Notes under the pieces: model-generated | Seen by the model: the letters and a program-made list of their open reading frames with translations, nothing else | Databases searched by the model: none | What the model was told of the DNA's origin: nothing | In this document: positions 61,072-64,000 of the stretch, piece by piece | Numbering within the stretch: the stretch's first letter is position 1 | Layout of the letters: every line of letters begins with the position of its first letter | Assembly: GCF_047496725.1 (NCBI RefSeq) | Contig: NC_132972.1 | Span: 5,200,001 to 5,264,000, forward strand | Direction of reading: 5' to 3' | Length of the DNA: 64,000 bases | From: Anoplolepis gracilipes | Lineage: Eukaryota > Arthropoda > Insecta > Hymenoptera > Formicidae | Position numbers and translations under genes: made by a program

Positions 61072-62520
61072 TTACTTTTCTTTCAAGATATTTTGGGCAG
61101 TTGGCGGAGTATCTCTGAATTTAGGAAACTGTTCCCACGGGGCAGATAGTTCGAATTTACGGAATTCTTGGGCTAATTCTAATGGTTCAATAACTACTCT
61201 TTTTTGCTCGTCATCATAACGAACCTAAAACAAATCATTGATATATTAGAGAGAAATCAGAGAGAATGTAAAATTTAATTTTTAACTTTAATTAGATTAT
61301 AATAAGTCTAATTTTAATAGATAAAAATTATTGCTAATAATTTCTAACAACAAAAAGTTCTACAAATGAATACAATCTTATTGATATAAATTTGTTTGAT
61401 GCTATATTAAAATCAATTAATATATTGATATATTAATTTAATAAAATAATCACCTCAACATATCCACTGAGTGGAAAGTCTTTCCTTAGTGGATGCCCTT
61501 CAAAGCCATAGTCTGTAAGAATCCTGCGAAGATCAGGGTGATTTGAGAAGAATACGCCAAACATATCCCATATTTCTCGCTCGTACCAATCAGCAGCTTT
61601 AAATACACTGTTGAGAGAGTCAACGGGTGTCAACTCATCAGTATATGTTTTTACCCTAATACGCGAATTGTATCGCAGCGATAACAAATTGTAGATGAGC
61701 TATAAAAATAAATATATACAGTGCTTTGTTTATATGTAAAGTTATACGATGTCAATTTATCACATTTGTATAAATTATTTTATATTGTATGTATACAGAC
61801 CATAAAGTACAATACAATATATAAAGCAAAACCTACCTCAAATCTATACTGCCTACTAGGTACATCTATAGCAGTAATATCTGACAGATTAACAAACTGT
61901 GTATTATGATGATCTTTCAAAAATGTACATGTAGGAATAATGCCTTCAGGAACAATGAGTAACTCCAGTTCATCACCAGCAGTCAACTGTACTTGTTGTA
62001 TATATTTTGGCAAACAATCAGAGATATAGCGACCAAAATTTATCAAACGATCGACATCAACTTGACTGGGTTTACGCACCGTGGCTATAAAAATATTTAA
62101 GATAAAACAATGCGTTAAACACTTTTCATATATAGTATATATGTAGGATATTTCAGAATTATTTCTTCCACTTTTCTATTATTATCTACTTTAATTTCTG
62201 ACAGAAATTGGAGCAAATACTAATAACAACAAAGAGCCTTTAATAAATTATAATGTAATCTTTTCTCAAAATTTACTTAAGGACCAAGTTATGTATTGAA
62301 CATATCGTACGTACGACGAGTCTCGGTTTTTTCGCTGACTGTCGTCGTGTTGCATCGTATCGATGACGGAAAAGCGACAGCATAACCTGTTAGACAAATG
62401 CACACGTTATTACATAATTCGGTAGAAAATGTCATTTGTACGATATACTTTATTACATTTTGGTGTAGCGACTGATAAACTTTGCGACAGCCTCCAACAA
62501 TTCTTCAATATTGATGTCAT
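61072..62520 (-). CDS. NDUFS3: NADH dehydrogenase (ubiquinone) iron-sulfur protein 3, complex I 30-kDa subunit
   Basis: Exons 62457-62520, 62315-62386, 61837-62084, 61454-61699 and 61072-61224 join in phase to 260 residues (264 in humans). The presequence begins MTSILKNCWRLSQSLSVATP, and the mature part starts near TETRPTVRKPSQVD, mirroring the human TRPTVRP region. The complex I 30-kDa signature is complete: WYEREIWDMFGVFF, then NHPDLRRILTDYGFEGHPLR and KDFPLSGYVE. The C-terminus is VRYDDEQKRVV through FRKFELSAPWEQFP. NDUFS3 is a core subunit of the matrix arm, next to the terminal Fe-S clusters of the ubiquinone site. The name is historical; it binds no cluster itself. The first two exons are short and were placed by phase, consensus donors and similarity of the mature N-terminus. 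A second start, at 62383, can also reach the same frame (see findings). Confidence 0.95.
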
Positions 62521-63089
62521 CTTTTCACAAAATCTTTAAAATACAATTCTAAGCACAATTATCAGCGGGACACCATAGTTCCTAACATTTATGACACTTT
62601 TTACTTTAGGGAAATATGTATCAGAAATTGTCGAAGAACCCTAGAACTTCTCTATCCAACAACCAATCGTAATAATGTTTGGTCAACCAATCAGAGTAGT
62701 GAAAATTAATTTTTCCTAATGTAATTTTTTACGTCCTAAAGGACGTAATTGACAAATTTTTATAGATTATTAAAAAATTAAAAATAATGATTATAAAAAA
62801 ATAATTTTATTTCGATTATTAGAAAGTTTTACTGTTAACTAGTTAGAAGTTACATAGTTTCTACCCTAGAGAAAAAAAATCAACACTTTAGTATTTATCA
62901 AGTAAAATTAAGTGGACTAGGATTTTTCTTTAATAATATACTAAGCTTAATGTTATCATCCAAATCTATAGACATGTAAGTTGTATTCTTTCACATATAC
63001 ATAAAAAAATTTATGAATTATAGTTACAGATAGCTAGTTTTAACATTTGTGTCTTAAAATCTCTCAATAACAAGTTATCACAGTTATTA
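62521..63089. other. 570-bp gap: NDUFS3 promoter side and COMM-domain gene 3' side
   Basis: The two genes run in the same direction (minus). The part near 62.5-62.7 kb should hold the NDUFS3 promoter. A small palindrome, TTACGTCCTAAAGGACGTAA, lies at about 62729-62748. No coding sequence seen. Confidence 0.5.
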
Positions 63090-63800
63090 TTAGCTGGACT
63101 GGATAGCTTTGAAAATACTGTGCCGTTCCAAAGCTTGTAATTCAACAAGAATGGTAGCTATAGTATGTCTCAATTGGTGAAATTTTGCCAAAGATAATTC
63201 AAATATTACACATTCTCCCGTATTGAAGATCCATTCCATCACGATATTTGGTTCTAGCACTCTATTTATTATACTGCAATTAAATAATAATATATAAGAA
63301 TATGATCTTTATATATAATTATATTGTTCATAACATAGTATCGGCATCTTTTTAAAGCCTAGACTTACTTAGAGGAGATTGTAATATCTACACACCATCT
63401 GCAAGAGATCAATTGTGGATTAAACTTTGTTCTTTGAATTAAGCCTGATAATAGATCCAATCGCTTTGGACCATAAATCACGGAAGATAAATCTTCTATA
63501 CAGTCTGGAGTCATTCTGTAATTGATATATAAAGGTCAATTGAGAAGTAATATACAACTGTCATGTAGAAAAAAATAAGCTTTAATAATGTACTTACTTT
63601 AATTCCTCCAAACATTGTTTTAATTCTGCAGGTTTAATATCATGGCTATACTGTAAACGTAGATGTGTTTTCAAAATTGTGAGAATAGCAGCATAGTATT
63701 CATCTACATACTCTTCGGATATGTTATATTTCTTACTTATACGCTCTAGTATACCTTCTTCAATATGTTCCAATTCTATTGCTTTCACTGCAACTAACAT
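63090..63800 (-). CDS. COMM domain-containing protein, 177 residues (COMMD5-like)
   Basis: Exons 63598-63800, 63369-63515 and 63090-63273 join in phase. The N-terminal helical half (MLVAVKAIELEHIEEGILER) is followed by the C-terminal COMM domain from about residue 100: CRWCVDITISS, then NRVLEPNIVMEWIF, GECVIFELSLAKFHQLRHTI and LVELQALER. The Trp-Val-Asp opening and the L..F..LR pattern are diagnostic of the family. COMMD proteins assemble with CCDC22/CCDC93 into the Commander complex, which works with retriever in endosome-to-surface recycling and also affects NF-kB and copper handling. The stretch NRVLEPNIVM resembles COMMD5 more than other members as I remember them, but the paralog is uncertain, and the protein is shorter than human COMMD5 (224 residues). 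Confidence 0.85.
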
Positions 63801-63847
63801 TTTTTATACAATTAATATACGTACATAGATATGTAATATTATTGTAT

Positions 63848-63901
63848 ACATTAAATGCTATGATTATTGTAAATATTGTAAATAATCGTAGCATTTAATG
63901 T
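63848..63901. repeat. Near-perfect hairpin, stems about 25 bp
   Basis: ACATTAAATGCTATGATTAT and its reverse complement face each other across a short AT-rich loop, just upstream of the COMM-domain gene start (63800). It may be a small foldback element or a structural feature of the promoter. Confidence 0.7.
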
Positions 63902-64000
63902 AAATAATTTTAAGCAGTACATAATTTATCAGTTGAATTTTGTTGTATTTAATATAATGAACTATACGTTTTATATCTGTTTACATTAAGTCATATATCT

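Noticed and set aside
61780..62079. NDUFS3 read as starting at an internal Met (MRKPSQVD-like frame)
   Set aside because: This is an intron-to-exon read; the Met is not in the spliced product, and the presequence lies in the two short upstream exons.

Overview
This is a window of AT-rich eukaryotic nuclear DNA. Genes are split by GT-AG introns, there are many (TA)n and (GA/CT)n microsatellites, and the protein families are those of an insect. A ZAD-type zinc-finger protein (a family expanded in insects), the look of the transporter proteins, and a mariner/Tc1-type transposase tail of a kind common in Hymenoptera point to a hymenopteran, most likely an ant. The species cannot be fixed from the sequence alone. 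There is no sign of bacterial operons, CRISPR, viruses or toxin genes.

Layout. (1) 1-22317, minus strand: a proton-coupled amino acid transporter (SLC36/PAT family). Seven coding exons are recovered, the last exon lies off the left edge, and the first coding exon (12 codons) lies 10.6 kb upstream behind a TATA+Inr core promoter. Its introns hold most of the window's repeats: a decayed mariner/Tc1 element at the left edge, a complete 245-bp TA-flanked MITE, several inverted-repeat elements, and striking perfect inverted repeats centred on (TA)n tracts. (2) 22318-26872: intergenic. (3) 26873-32870, minus strand: the delta subunit of the AP-3 adaptor complex, 14 coding exons plus a second, homologous, same-length version of exon 5. 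The pair looks like mutually exclusive exons. (4) 33.0-34.7 kb: shared upstream region of AP-3 delta and the next gene. (5) 34693-37112, plus strand: a ZAD + C2H2 zinc-finger protein of 772 residues. (6) 39816-40921, minus strand: a small Myb/SANT-like nuclear protein, not recognised by name. (7) 41905-43450, plus strand: the mitochondrial Fe-S scaffold ISCU; a foldback MITE sits between it and the Myb-like gene. (8) 43.5-50.4 kb: intergenic, ending in a GC-rich leader. (9) 50450-58469, plus strand: a monocarboxylate-transporter-like SLC16 protein of 630 residues. (10) 61072-62520, minus strand: NDUFS3, the 30-kDa subunit of complex I, with two possible N-termini. (11) 63090-63800, minus strand: a COMM-domain protein, perhaps COMMD5.

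Functional links. These are ordinary, independently transcribed genes, not a cluster. ISCU builds the Fe-S clusters that complex I needs, and NDUFS3 is a complex I subunit. PAT and SLC16 proteins are both proton-coupled nutrient carriers. AP-3 delta and COMMD proteins both act in endosomal sorting. Nothing in the sequence suggests that these pairings are more than coincidence.

The most interesting signals are the AP-3 delta exon pair, the overlapping tandem splice donors of NDUFS3 that keep two different reading frames open, and the repeated association of perfect inverted duplications with (TA)n tracts. Exon boundaries were placed by reading splice sites, phase and remembered family similarity; no alignment or transcript data were available.
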